Assembly (NCBI GenBank): GCA_030248225.1 | Contig: JASANE010003529.1 | Span: 1 to 64,000, forward strand | Length of the DNA: 64,000 bases | From: Trileptium ribeirensis | Taxonomy: Eukaryota > Nematoda > Enoplea > Enoplida > Thoracostomopsidae | Direction of reading: 5' to 3' | Shown here: positions 24,101 to 36,236 of the stretch, one piece after another | Numbering within the stretch: position 1 is the first letter of the stretch | Layout: every line of letters begins with the position of its first letter | Made by a program: the position numbers and the translations under genes | The notes under the pieces: model-generated | Database searches by the model: none | What the model was told of the DNA's origin: nothing | What the model saw: only the letters and a program-made list of their open reading frames with translations

Positions 24101-27100
24101 GTCTCGGCTGGGATACTTAGTCTAATTCATCAAGCGGATGGGGTAAACCTATAAATTTGAATTTCTTAATAACTTGTCAGCCTTTCTCCGTGAAACTTTG
24201 CACGGGGGCTGGGTTCGACCTAACTTATCGATTTATTAGGATCTGATCAACGATCCCCGCAAAAAATGGTCCGTCGTACCGGGAACCGGTAGACCCGATA
24301 TCGCATCTAGCGATATCACTAACTTTTATACCCAAAAATTTTGCTATTTCAATCGCCGCGCAGCATTTCGGAGTTTCAAGACTCCGATAGCGTTATGCTG
24401 TCTTGTTGACTATATACAGACAGAGAGAACTGCAAGGGGAAACTGAACTCTAAAGCTAAAAGCTTGGAAAACACGTGCTGAAGCTAAGCCAAAACCTACT
24501 TATGAAACTGCATATACTGCGAAGAAATCTATGAAAGTTATGTAGACCCTGAACGGCTTTTGCGCTGCTCGGTTCCACATTTTTCATAATTTTTTGAACG
24601 AGCCACGGCTTTGCCGGGCCGGATAGCGCAAATGGAAGGACTAAGGGGCCTCTATTCGTAGAGTAAAAATCAGCAAAATTCCTAGAAGGGATTTTGAATT
24701 ATAAGCGTTTGAAATTTTAGGTAGGGGCGGTCCCCTGCCGGGTCGTCGGATTTGTGATTCCGACGCGATATGGTCAAATTTTATAGCTGCATTCGGTGGC
24801 TGACATTCCTACAAAGTCTCTACAAAATTGCTGGAGGGAATTTTAAAATATTCCAAATTTACGTTTTCGGTGGGGGAGGCCCCATCAGTGTCGTCGGGTT
24901 TGTGATTCCGACGCGATATTTGAACATTTTATGAACCAAACCAACAGCTTTGATCCTTATACGGATCAGAGTAAAATTTCAACCGAATTCCTGGGGTAAA
25001 TCTTGAGATATATTAAATTTTCGCTCAGAGTGAGCTACGTCACTCGCTAGATCTTAAATTAGCGAATTTGATTGCGGGTCGATTACATTTTATGCTCGGT
25101 TTTAGAAGCATAGATTGCTACTAACATCATAACGAAATCTCAGCAAAATTGCTGGAAGGAACGGCGGGTCAGGTTAATTTTATCGTTCACAAGTGGCATA
25201 ATTATTCCGATCGCGATTTAGCAACGATATCTACTCCTAAATAGTGAATTTTCTTAATGATACTGAATTCAAATTCATCAAGCAAGGCCAAGGATGGTGC
25301 GAACCCTTGATCCAAATGTTCAACAAGAAAAACGTTTTATTTAACCTCGGTCGGCTCAAGGACTTTTGTTCAGCTCCTAACTCGACTCAGGGAATCATTT
25401 AAAACAATTTTATACGCGAGTTTCGCGTCAGTTTATGTCTCAACTCATTCACCGAGTGAGGTTCAGTACGACTTCGACTTTCTAACTGAATCGTGTGAGT
25501 GGCTAACTAAACTCGAGGGTCTGCGGGCAAGCTAAGACGGACTAGACTATCATGTAAACGAAAGTACGAACAGGGAGTCCTTGGAGGCTTAGAATTTCAA
25601 AGCTAGTCTTACTCATTTAATAATCTATGCTTCCCTGTACACACTTACATACTCGGAGTTGATCCTTCGACGTCCATCGCTCGTCCATCCATTCTCGAAA
25701 CCCAAAGCAATAAAGCCAAGAGAAAAAGTAAGCTATAACTACCAATATTGGAGAGTTACAGAGCCGATCTGCAAACCTACCGCACTCTGCGCTGTCGAAG
25801 TCAAACTGAACGCTCGAGAGCTGGTGTGGTGCTGTTTAAATACTCGAATTTTCGCAATTAAACTTGATTTATTGGGTCGTTAATTTTAATAAATGTGCCT
25901 GGTATGCACTTTTGGGACGATTTGACCCCGGAACTTAAGTTTAAAAGCAAACTTTCTTATCAGTCCGATTTTTGATAAATTTCGGACTAATTTTGTATCA
26001 AATTTTACGTAATTAAATTGATTTATTACCCTTTTAATATTAACTTTATAAAAAAACTTTTATAAACTTATAGCGAGGTTTCCAGAAAATTCTTGTTTAA
26101 ACTTTAAATATAACGACGAGGATTTCTTGTGGAATCCATAGCGCGTCCTTTAGTTTATTCTCGGTCATAGATGTGACCTTTACTTTACAGGTAAACTAAA
26201 CCCCTATACTTTCCACGGAGTTTGTAGTACTTTATAATTTCAAATTTTCAAACTTTATTTAATATACCTCTTATATTAACTTTATAGTTAACTCACTAAC
26301 TTTATAATAAGCTTGAGAGGTCAAGCGTGTTTGTCTTAGAGCTTAAAATTCGGTGGTTCGGCAAGTATTAAGCTACACCTTAATATAAAACTCTAACTTG
26401 TATATAAAACGTATACGCTGATAAGAAGTTTCTGGAAACTTCAAATAAAATCCCAACTTAATATAAAGTTTTTATAAAACTCACTGAAACTGGAAAGCTA
26501 GCTTGTTTGCTTAAATATTTAGCGACCATCAATTTCATAGAAAGTTCCAGCTAACCGAACCAACTTTATATAAATTTGTTTTAATTTGATAGCAACTTTA
26601 CTGATAAGAGCTCTCAGTTAATATTAACTTTATATAAGCTAATATAACGTTTCGAGTGAAATTTTAAATTTAATACTGTTGAAATTTCAAATACATAGAA
26701 AATTTAAGCGGGCGTTTATGGAAGATAATATATACAAACACGGTGGATCCAGCCAAACGATATTAAATTAATATCAAATTGATATAAAGTGTCTTTTATT
26801 TTGTGTAAATCTACATTCAAACATATATACTTGCGTGTTTGGTAGCGGGGTTAAAACAAAGAGACGCGGCTAATATAAACAAACGAAAACAACGGATGTA
26901 AAAAGAACGTTCCATTCTCTCGGTGATGGCCAAAGTGCCAAAAGAGATTCGGATTCGGACTCAGTGTATCCGACCAATTCGATGAGTAACAGGCCCATTT
27001 TTGCACGACAAAAGGGGAAGGTTGGCTCTCGGGCAAGTCCGTTATAAATTTTATAAAGAATTAACGTGTCTTACGTGGGGCCGCGGGTTCGGGTTGCCTT

Positions 27101-28821
27101 TTTGTTTGGTGTTGGGTACATTTTTGTGTCGGATTTGACAAGGAGAATCGAATGATGGGTCAAACGCCTATCGGGGCATACTTTCTGCGATTTTCATGAG
27201 AAAGGGTATCCAAACGTGAGCACAGCGGCTACATTTCGGGCTCAAATGAAAGCCTCTTTTTTAGGGAATCCAACTATGTCCTCTATATATATTTGTTACA
27301 ATTATTTGTTAAGTTATTTGATTAAACGTGATTTATCTGCTGTACGTACAAAATTATTTCCTTATAAGTCCGTGTATCCTGGTCGGATATCCACAGGACC
27401 GGTCTCATTTTAAAGACCGTAAAATTCTCTACTGAGAATGTTTAGTACTTAAATTCCGATTTCTAAACATTCCGGAGTTATGGGCCGGAGCCACAACCTT
27501 CAATTCCGAATCTTCGGAATTGTCAATTTCTTTTAGTTTTATCAGCTAACTTACCCCGCGAAAATGAACGCTGGTAGGTGATAAAATTTTAGTTTACCAA
27601 TGTATTTGTTACTTTTTAACACTGGTAAACTGATATTTAGCTTTTCGTACTAATATTTTCTGGAAATTTACTTACTCGCTGCTCGCTATAGGGCGGACAG
27701 CCAATATTTTTTGTGGCTCTCACTTGTGAGGACGGTCGTGACGGGTTTCCGTCGCGACCGATCTTTTCTACCAAAAATCAGGGTGAATTTTGCGGTCCTA
27801 CCACGCGGGGTATGGCTCTTCCTATACATATCGACGTGTCCGGGGAGTCGTACCATCCTATTTAGTCGCGGGTCGGGTAAGGCAAGGGCTCACCAGACCC
27901 AGACGCTTCTTTCTACCTATAAAAATACCAATTTATTCGCTTACGATCACGAACTCTTCTCTAAAATCGATCAACCTAATCAGTTATGAGTTTCTCCCAA
28001 CTACATACATCAAAAATTAAACTTTCAAGGGTACGACAAGTACAGCAGTGATCATAGAAATACAATAAAATATCATGGAATTACGTACGAGTATGTGCCT
28101 TTATGGCTAGAATCAATGAAACAAATATAAATGGTACTTAAATAACAATATATACTGTTATAACAATTCACGTACAAGTCAGGGTACAAATCGGGTACAC
28201 GTAATCTATAAAATCAATTTATCAATAGGTACATGCAAGAACAATGATATACATATATATGCTCGATCTAATCATGGTAATGATATATGAATCAAATAAG
28301 CAGATGGGTGCCTTTATGGCAAACAGAAATGGTATGGTATGATAAATCAACAACAGTAATACCATACAAATCATGTCAATGGGTGCCTTTATGACAATCA
28401 ATATGGTACAACGAAGAACAGCAATAATGATATTACAATCATCCGTTCCTGAATAATAGCAATTCCCATTCTGATCATTAAAATGTCGGCGGTGCAAACC
28501 GAAATATTGAAAATGCACCTTGCAAGTCCTGTTCTGTACTGAACATAGTTATCATAACTGAGGCGACGGCGATGGATTCGTGCAGTCGGTTCTCTTAAAT
28601 GAGAAATCACCACACGGTTTTCTTGGGTACAAAAAAGGTTAACGGTTTTCATGTCTGCTCCGACTGTGCGCATGACTACTGCTATGTGGGGAAAGGGCTT
28701 CGTGTCCTTTCGAAGCCGTTCACGTAGGGCATTCCACTTCGGGAGATATCCGTAAATGTTGGCCATTAGACTGTGGCCAGGATTAACCCATCGCGTAACG
28801 ATCCAATATGGATCTCTTAAA
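21107..28821 (+). mobile_element. Family E element E2 (7.7 kb, least interrupted copy)
   Basis: The left end TGTATAAGATCGACGTGACGC and the right end ..TGGATCTCTTAAA are degenerate forms of the TGTAACAGATC terminal inverted repeat. A CAAG tetranucleotide flanks both sides (21103-21106 and 28822-28825), a possible 4-bp target duplication. The whole element is an inverted counterpart of E3. Shared landmarks include the first 300 bp, SRREL..NDSCAYL coding traces near 21940, ACGGCTTTGCCGGGC (24607), GTGATTCCGACGCGATAT (24752 and 24901), an AT-rich tract with many CTTTATATAAA (26000-26800), GTCGCGGGTCGGGTAAGG (27863) and GGTGCCTTTATGGCAA (28308). No intact frame for reverse transcriptase, integrase or transposase is present. 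It fills most of a GCP3-like intron. Confidence 0.7.
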
Positions 28822-30048
28822 CAAGGAACAAAATTTATTAATTTGACATTTATCAAAAGTCAAGTCCAAAATGAAAATAACTTCGCTAATAAGGGTACGA
28901 AAAGTCTGGAATCAAGTTTATACGGTTAATCTGAGGCGCTGGGCACGGTGGCGATGTCAGAACTGCGCTTCGAAATACCGGTTATGGCGAACATTGTTAA
29001 AGGACGGTTTTGGGACTGCCAATGTTGAAGAGTTGTTAGAGCTTAGGCTTATAGTATAAGGTTTAAACTTAGGCTTAATTTAAGGTTTAGGCTTAGTCTA
29101 AGGCTTGGGCTTTAATATAATGGGCATAACTCGTTAACCCACGACTCAATTCAGCTAATCTTTTACCATTCGCCTCAGCTCGACAATGCACTTCGAACAA
29201 CACATAAAATATGTATTTGTCGGGAAAAATTTTTGTACCCTGGGGGACCATAGGTAACCAAAAAATCTGTTATCTTGAAAGTAGCCGAAATGGATATTGC
29301 TAAACCAACGCGACTAGTTAAGCTTTATTATTGCTGTATGATAATTGCCTGATTTTGCCTTACTTCCCAAGGAGGGCCCGGATTTCTTATTATTAACTAG
29401 GGGGGCCACTATCTTATAATAACACGTTGTAGTGTCGTCGTGCCTTAAACGCCTGGCTTCTGTAAAGTGGGGCCCTGGCATTTTTCGGTGCCCCCTGTTG
29501 GGCACCCCTAGCAAAATTTTTGACTCCCCAGTAAAAAATGAGATAAGATAAAGCATATCAAAATTTTTCCAAACTCTCTTTTTGAAGTTATAAATTTGAT
29601 TAATTTATTCCAGCAAAAATTGATTGAAATGTTTCTAACCGTAATACAGATATTTTGCACCGTTTTTGAGACTATTAATTAACAATTTTAGCACATTTCT
29701 CAAAAAGTACTATTTTTTGAAATTTTTTGGATTCCGATCCCCTGCTTCGTCACCAGTTCACGCCACTTGGTAAAACCAGGCCCCCCGGTTTATGACTTCT
29801 GGCAAAGTTTTGGGCGAATGGGAAGCCAGCACATGAATGACATTTTAGTTACATATATTTTCTATTGAAACCTGCTTATTTCAGCAGGCAGTGCTTCATT
29901 TTATTTATTTTATATAAACGTGATAATTTTATGTAAATATAAGTGCAGTATTAATTTTTGTTGTATCCTTTTCTATTAGTTTTTCAGCTTCAGCTACGTT
30001 TTAATTATGCCGAACCTTTAATAATAGTCATTCATTATAACATTTTAG
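28822..30048 (+). other. Intron sequence between E2 and GCP3-like exon 3
   Basis: The stretch contains a short run of TTTAGGCTTA-like repeats (29035-29110) and GGGGCCC-containing segments. Parts resemble 48850-49060 and 30290-30520, so another dispersed repeat is likely. No gene recognised. Confidence 0.45.
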
Positions 30049-30176
30049 TCTCATATTTATTTGAAAGACAGTATGATCATTCTTTTGCTGATCTCATAGA
30101 CGAAACGTATGCTGAAAGCAGCCGGTATTTGCTCAGTATTTATGTTGAAAAGTTTCAGTTAATGGAACACCTACAG
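30049..30176 (+). CDS. GCP3-like exon 3
   Basis: Acceptor ATAACATTTTAG is followed by two bases completing a codon and then SYLFERQYDHSFADLIDE, ending SSRYLLSIYVEKFQLMEHL plus Q before the donor GTAATA. This aligns without gaps to the GCP3 stretch that ends 'SKYLLDVL..KY.LLDHMQ'. The length (128 bp) gives a phase-0 end, matching the next exon. Confidence 0.87.
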
Positions 30177-31103
30177 GTAATAATATTGTGTGAAAATCTT
30201 GTACGGTTGTTTTGTTTCGTTTCGTTCTATTATGACGTAACCACTAAACTAAACTGTTTTCTGTCACCCTAATATTCCTTGCCTGTCCATAGGGCTCCGA
30301 AAAGTGGGGGGAAGTTCGCGGGGCCCCATGTTCCATCTTGGGAAAAATTTCAAAGTTGCGAGGGATTTAAATTTTGCTTAAAAATACTAAATATTCTCAT
30401 ATTCTCACGTAGTTTTACTACCGTGAATGTATTTTCAAGCTAAAAACAATGTTTTAGCATCATAATTAGTGGAAGTTAATGTTTAAAATCAATTTGCAAA
30501 CAAAAACGTAAAGATTTTTTGTAAAATTTTCACACACGTCGTGCTTCCGCAATAAGGGTCTAATGAGGCGGCAACACCCGTTTGGCCAACTGCAAACTAA
30601 GTTCTATTTGCCTTAATACAGATGTTTTAATTTTACTTTGGTTTAAAAGTAGTTTAGATGTTTAGGACTTTAATTTTTTAATCTTGTTTAAAAACAAGTT
30701 TCTTGTCTATCCATGTTTAATTTAGTGCTCGTATACCATGAGTGTTGAGCTGCGATAGTGCAATAATATCGTGTAGACTGAGCGTTATTAATGTGCCAAC
30801 ATAGTGTACTTCGGTAAATGTGTTACCGGCCGTACTTCGGTCAAAAAGTGTTTTAGCACTCTGCTGATCATTGATAGTACATTGACAAAATAACCTGCTT
30901 TCAGAGGATATTCTCAATTTTTATTTTCGGAGAAGCTTATTTTTATAGTAATTTAACTTCGGTCTCCGAATTTTTATTTACTGATGGATTGTTACACTGT
31001 TATTGTTGAAAAGCTGCCTGATCGCAGAAGTCATGTTTTGATCGCACCGCTTGCGACAGCTGGCTAGGGTGTGTCGAAAATACATAGCGAAGCCGAACAT
31101 TTA
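30177..31103 (+). other. Intron sequence
   Basis: A segment at about 30290-30520 (GCTCCGAAAAGTGGGGG, TTTTCAAGCTAAAAACAATG) resembles 48850-49030 and is probably an unclassified dispersed repeat. No gene. Confidence 0.45.
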
Positions 31104-31517
31104 TGCGCGACTAAACTTAAAATGACCCCGCTAACCTTCCTATTTTGCAATTCCCGATGTCGAATCCACATCCATTGTTACAGAAAAAATGAGTTATTCG
31201 ACTCGATTAACTGCTAGAGCAGACTTAAAGGTTTTCATTCGAGTTATGACAATTCCGTAACGTTTCATAGCGTCGAAACAGGATTCTCCTTTGTTCGCGA
31301 ACAAATTTAAAATAACTATGACGTCATAAACAGGACGTTCATATTATTTATCAATTGCTGTTCGCGAACAAGCACATTGCTAATACAAATCCGACAAAAT
31401 TCTGTTCGCGAACAAAAAGTAGTATTTTCTGATCGACAAGAAAATGCTCGGTGATGAAAATTTTTACAAAAAACAAAATAGGATGGTCAGCGGGGTTATT
31501 TTAAGTTTAGTCGCGCA
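31104..31517. mobile_element. MITE with TTCGCGAA palindromes, copy 2
   Basis: Ends are TGCGCGACTAAACTTAAAAT and TTAAGTTTAGTCGCGCA, with the inner block CTAACCTTCCTATTTTG / CAAAATAGGATGGTCAGC. Flanking duplication is TTA at 31101-31103 and 31518-31520. Three perfect TGTTCGCGAACA palindromes lie at 31292, 31359 and 31403. Shorter (414 bp) and cleaner than copy 1. It sits in the intron between GCP3-like exons 3 and 4. Confidence 0.85.
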
Positions 31518-32765
31518 TTAATCTTACAAAATAGTTTGGTTTTCCCACAGAGTGGAGAGGGGTCATAGGTATTTTGCTATTCAGCCAAGTGACCCCAGTT
31601 CATCCCACCTCAGGTTTTTACGTTTCCTTCAGTTCAACAGATCCAGCTGGCTTCTCCATAGGACCAAAATTTTATTTTACAGTGTTTGAGCCTACCGCAC
31701 CAACCTGTTGAAGCCGAAAATACGTAGGGGAAACAGTGCCACCAGGTCAACTGGGTATCCTATAATTGTATTTTGTCTTGTTTTCATGACTTTGCAACTC
31801 GTATAAGGTTTTTTGTACATTTATTATTTACACATTGAAAATGTGTATTTCTGCGGGCCGCGCTTCATTTTACTTAGGATTTTGTCATGACTATTCGAAA
31901 TATAAGCAGTAAGTAGTATTACGTTTTGTGTTAGGATGATCATTTTTGATGTCACTTTAGAATACCTAGAGAAGCCATAGCTTAGCTGGGGAGCGACATG
32001 ACCTGGGGAACCTCCGAAATTTTGGGGAACAGAAAATTATGCGCTTCCACTATGCAGAAGCTAGTCCAAGTACTTTTCTGAACAGCCAAGAATAGAGCAC
32101 TTTTTTCTGCGGTGCAGAAATATGTTAATATTTTTTATGGGGTCAAAGAATCCGTAAACTTTGGACTTAGATTTATGGGCGAAAAACTCTAAAATTGCCA
32201 TCGATCGATATGGTTTTACTATATAATACATTACTATTAAACGTTAATTTGAATCAGTTGTTTGTAGCATTGTAGGGTAGTCTCTTTTCTTCAGCTGGTA
32301 GTGCCCCAGTTTCATATGGGGAAACGAATTTCTTGCTCTCAGTTCGATCTGGCGTTCCTGTGCTCCAAGGTACTTTCTAGGGAGTTGGGGAAAGCTGGAT
32401 ATGTCACACAAGCATTTTGAAATTTCAAAAATTAAAGACAATCGGACTTCAGTAATGCAGTAGATTTGTCGTGTAATACATCGCTATCATTTGCAGAAAA
32501 TGATTATCTATTTTCGAATTAAGGAACAAACTTTGAACACCTGATAATTTTTATACGCTCGATAATTTTGACCTGATATCGAAGAATATTCCAACCCCCA
32601 AGGCAATTAAATTTTTCTATAAATATATCGATGTTATGGCTCTGCATTTCTAGCAATTACTGTTCTGTTAAGTGGTAGTTTTCAAATATGTCGATTACGG
32701 CGTTTGTATATCATAAGTTATACGCGTTATTTATTACATTATTTATAATTACATTAACATTATAG
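31518..32765 (+). other. Intron sequence
   Basis: Part of this stretch (31900-32040) resembles 48500-48620 and is a likely diverged dispersed repeat. No gene recognised. Confidence 0.45.
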
Positions 32766-32830
32766 GCATTAAAAAAGTACATTCTTCTTGCGCAAGGTGA
32801 TTTTTGTAGAATGCTTATGGAATCGGTTCA
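32766..32830 (+). CDS. GCP3-like exon 4 (65 bp)
   Basis: The acceptor AACATTATAG precedes GCATTAAAAAAG and the donor is GTAAGT after GGTTCA. The peptide includes KKYILLAQGDFCRMLMESV, a clear match to the strongly conserved 'RRYLLLGQGDF...LM' motif of gamma-tubulin complex proteins. It starts in phase 0 and ends in phase 2 (CA), which the first base of the exon at 47956 completes to CAG. This phase agreement across a 15-kb intron is strong support for the gene model. Confidence 0.88.
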
Positions 32831-33142
32831 GTAAGTATTTTCCAAATGGTTATTATTTAAGATTGCCTAAGAGAATACTGCATAATCGTAACTATTATAC
32901 TCCAACACTGTTAGTATTACTAGTACGAAGATCTTGCTACCATTGCAGACGCAAGTTCTGTTATATTTTATTAAACTGACTTGTAATATTGGTTTGCCAT
33001 TTACGGTTTATTTAGTCTGCTTAGTTTTGTTCGGCGATGGCCACAGTGCTGTTGAAATATTTGGTTTAAAAGCTCGAAATAATCAGACCAGCCTATAAAC
33101 CCAGTTATGTGTAGTTTAATCGAGTACTGTTTCTGTTTAAAA
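32831..33142 (+). other. Start of the 15-kb intron
   Basis: Intron sequence with nothing recognised, running to the family E fragment. Confidence 0.4.
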
Positions 33143-33538
33143 TGTATTAGGTCGACGTGACGCTGCTGCTCTGCGCACATCCAACGCAATGCCCATACGA
33201 CCCCGTCTGTCGTAACCTCGAGGACGTACCTAAGGGAATAAAAATTTGTCTTCGGGTCGGTCCCAAGAACCTACGGAGATTAGCAAGCCACAGGAGCGCT
33301 TCACAGGGTGTGTTCTCATCCTGCCGGACGTTTTGCGCCCGTAGCTTAAGCGGTACAACCTTTGAGGTCCCCAGGGAGGTTGGCTCCGTCACCTCACCTG
33401 CAAACAAGCCAAAAAGAGTAAACCACTATTCCCTATCATCGTTCCACCTGGAAGTATCAAGGCAACGATCGGTTAGCTGATTTTGGTCAGTAGCCCCACT
33501 ATGGTCCGACAATCCCTAAACGTTTTACGTCGGATCGT
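33143..33538 (+). mobile_element. Family E fragment (TGACGC end only)
   Basis: Starts TGTATTAGGTCGACGTGACG and matches E2 21107-21530 through CGTCGGATCG. It then breaks off where the 165-bp satellite begins. It shares the TCGACGTGACGC form of the terminus with E2. Confidence 0.75.
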
Positions 33539-33559
33539 AATTGGTCAGTTCAACCGTGA

Positions 33560-35410
33560 CCACTCATTATGTTATATACCTCCTCCAGTAAATATACGAA
33601 GCTAGTTTCCGAACTAGAGCGAATACCATTTCGGCAGCATAAGTACTATTTCGTTTCTGCTGGGTGCTTAAAAATCCAATATTTTGGACCTAGCGCCCCA
33701 ATATATACATCCTTCAGTGAATATAATGAAGTTAATTTCGGCACTAGAGTAACTGTCTGAACACCATTTGGGTAGCCTAAATACTATTATGTGCCCCTAA
33801 AATTTTGCTAAACACTTCTGAGGGCTTAAAAATCCAATATTTCGAACCTAGCACCCTCATTATGCTATCTACATCTTTCAATGAATATAAAACGTTAATT
33901 TTGGCACTAACGAGACTGTCTGAATACCATTTGAGTAGCATAGGTACTATGTTATGCGCCTAAAGTTGAGCTAAATACTCTTCAGACGGCTTAAAAATCC
34001 AAAATTTCTTACATAGCCCGACAAATGTGCTATGTGCGTTATTCAGTGAACATAAGTTAATTTCGGCACTAGGGTGATTGTCTGAACACCATTTGAGTAG
34101 CCTAAGCACTGTCCTATGTCCGAAAATTGAGCTAAACACTCTTCTAAGGGCTCAAAAATGCTTAAAAGTCCAATAGTTCGGACCTAGCACCCGCATTATG
34201 CTATATACGTCTCTCAGTAAATATAAGAAGTAATTTTGGCACTATGATGTCTGTCTCAATACCATTTAGGCTGCCTAAATACTATTTTATGTCTCTAAAA
34301 TTGGGATAAACACTGTGCTGGGTGCTTAAAAATCCAATATTTCAGACCTTGCACCCCAATATACTATATACCTCCTTCAGTGAATATATGAAGTTAGTTT
34401 GGGCACTATGGTGACTGTCTGAATACCATTTCTGCAGCCTAAGCACTATTGCTATTTTATGCCCCACAAATTGAGCTAAACAATCTTCTTGGGGGCTTAG
34501 TGCATAAAAATACAATATTTCGTTTCTACCACAACCTAATAATGATATATACCCCTTTCAGTGAACATAAGAAATTATTTCGGCACTACGGAAACTTTGT
34601 AAACACCATTAGGGGCAGCCTAATTACTATTCTGTGTCCCGAAAATTGAGCTTTTAACACTGTTTTCCGGCATCAATAAAATGCTTAAAAATCCAATATT
34701 TCGGACCTAGCACCTCCATTATGCTATATATGTCCTACAGTCAATATAAAACGTTAATTTCAGCACTAGGTTGCCAGTTTGCATATCATAGCAGCCGGAT
34801 TACTATTCTATATATGTCTCGAAAGGTGAGCTGAACACTCTTCTCAGGGCTCAAAAATACTTAAAAATTCAATATTTCGGACCTAGCGCCCAGTTTATGC
34901 TATATACCTTCTTCTGTGAATATAAGAAATTAATTTTGGTACAAGGGTATTTGTTTGAATACCATTTGGGCAGCCTAAGTACTATTTTATCGTTCTAAAA
35001 TTGAGCGAAATGCTGTTCCTGGGGCTAAAAATCCAATATTTTGTACTTAGCACTCGGAATAATGCTATATACTTCCTTCAGTGAATATAAGAAGTAATTT
35101 CGGCGCCGGGGCGTCTATCTGCACACCATTTGGGCAGCCTAAGTACTATTCTATGTCCTGAAAATTGTGCTAAACACTCTTCTGAAGGCTCAAAAATGCT
35201 TAAAAATCCAGTATTTCGGACCTAGCTCCCCATTATGCTATATACGTCCCTGCGTAACTATAATAATTAATTTTGGCACTAGGATGATTGTCTGAATACC
35301 GTTTAGGATACCTAAGTACTATTTTATGGCACTAAAAATTGAGCTAAGCACTCTTCTGGGAACTTAAAATTTTCGGATTTAGCACCCCAATATGCTATAC
35401 TTCCGAATTC
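33560..35410 (+). repeat. Satellite array, about 165-bp unit, 11-12 copies
   Basis: A unit with AAAAATCCAATATTTCGGAC, CTAGCACCCC, TGCTATATACCTCCTTCAGT, GAATATAAGAAGTTAATTTC, GGCACTAGG and CTGTCTGAATACCATTTGGG repeats end to end. The CTATATAC..TTCAGTGAATATA block recurs near 33575, 33697, 33869, 34030, 34199, 34361, 34543, 34723, 34900, 35063, 35237 and 35393. The spacing is 156-182 bp, with one 122-bp unit at the start. Units are clearly diverged, so the array is not recently homogenised. It lies in a GCP3-like intron. It ends against the remnant of a transposase-like gene and starts against a truncated family E fragment. Confidence 0.9.
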
Positions 35411-35886
35411 AAAATTAAATTCGGTAACAAATATATCTCTGTAGAAATGCTCAAGAACTGGCGTCTGGATACTTTTCAGTGAACAGCTTATGCTTTTTTG
35501 GGACGCTCAAAATAGCGCTTAAGTACTTACTATTGGGGTACTAGCACGGCATATAGTGGCTTGATTCTGCAGGAAAACTACTGATATGTTCTGTTACCAA
35601 TTCTGTTCTGTCTAAGGTTGTGTGGTATCTTGTGCGGTCTTGAAAAATTTTTACCACCGGCAGAGAGCGGTAACCTTGCTAGTCCGTCTTTGCCGCAATT
35701 TCTGAAAAATCGGATGTTAGTTTCACCGATTGACAAGAGACAAGCTAAAATAGGACTGCATACTTCGTATTCAATACCAGCTACCGTAAATTTTAATATT
35801 CCGGAAGAATTCCTTTGTTGCTTTTGGGTACTTTAGTTCTTATCCGAGCCACTTCTACTGGATGCTGCGCGGAATAGATAAATTGA
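35405..35886 (-). pseudogene. Transposase-like pseudogene, downstream part (split by E3)
   Basis: Reading the minus strand from 35886, one frame gives QFIYSAQHPVEVARIR. After a frameshift it gives FTVAGIEYEVCSPILACLL, then IGETNIRFF and a GGKNFSRPHKIP segment. After another shift come EHISSFPAESSHY, KYLSAILSV and finally YRDIFVTEFNFEFG. This order ('V.VC...L..L.I....R', 'HI.SFP..SHY', 'YL...L', 'YR.IF...FN..F') matches an uncharacterised, probably transposase-derived, protein family that I recall from insect genomes. It is interrupted by at least two frameshifts and a stop. The expected C-terminal part is lost where the satellite begins. The upstream part of the same gene is at 44801-45502. 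Confidence 0.7.
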
Positions 35887-36236
35887 CGTAACAGATCCAT
35901 GCTGGATCGCTACGAGACAGATTAATCCTGGCCACACGCTAATGAACATTTATGAATTCAAGTTACTGATGTTTCCTGAAATTGAATCCACAACGACTAT
36001 GGCTACAGGAATGCGAAGCCATTTCCCCGTCCCCATATGCGCATATATATTTTTTGTAACGGACTTGAAATTGATGATCTTTTGTGCCCACAACATTGCT
36101 TCCCGATGTCGCCTCAGTTAATCACTATGTACATCGCAGATCAAGAATCACTAGGCCCGATAGTCTCGCTATATGACCATATTATGTATTTTTAGCACTT
36201 CAGTCTGCACCACCGACATTTTTGTGATCATAGTGG

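Noticed and set aside
8692..28821. Family E as ordinary LTR retrotransposons with 5' and 3' LTRs
   Set aside because: No direct repeat of the first several hundred bases was seen near the opposite end of E2 or E3, and no reverse transcriptase or integrase was readable. Kept only as one of several open possibilities.
29035..29110. TTTAGGCTTA-like repeats resembling telomeric TTAGGC or TTAGG
   Set aside because: Only a few irregular copies with variable spacing; better explained as low-complexity intron sequence.
33560..35410. The 165-bp array as a CRISPR-like repeat-spacer array
   Set aside because: The whole unit is repeated, with no unique spacers between short identical repeats, and the context is a spliced eukaryotic gene.
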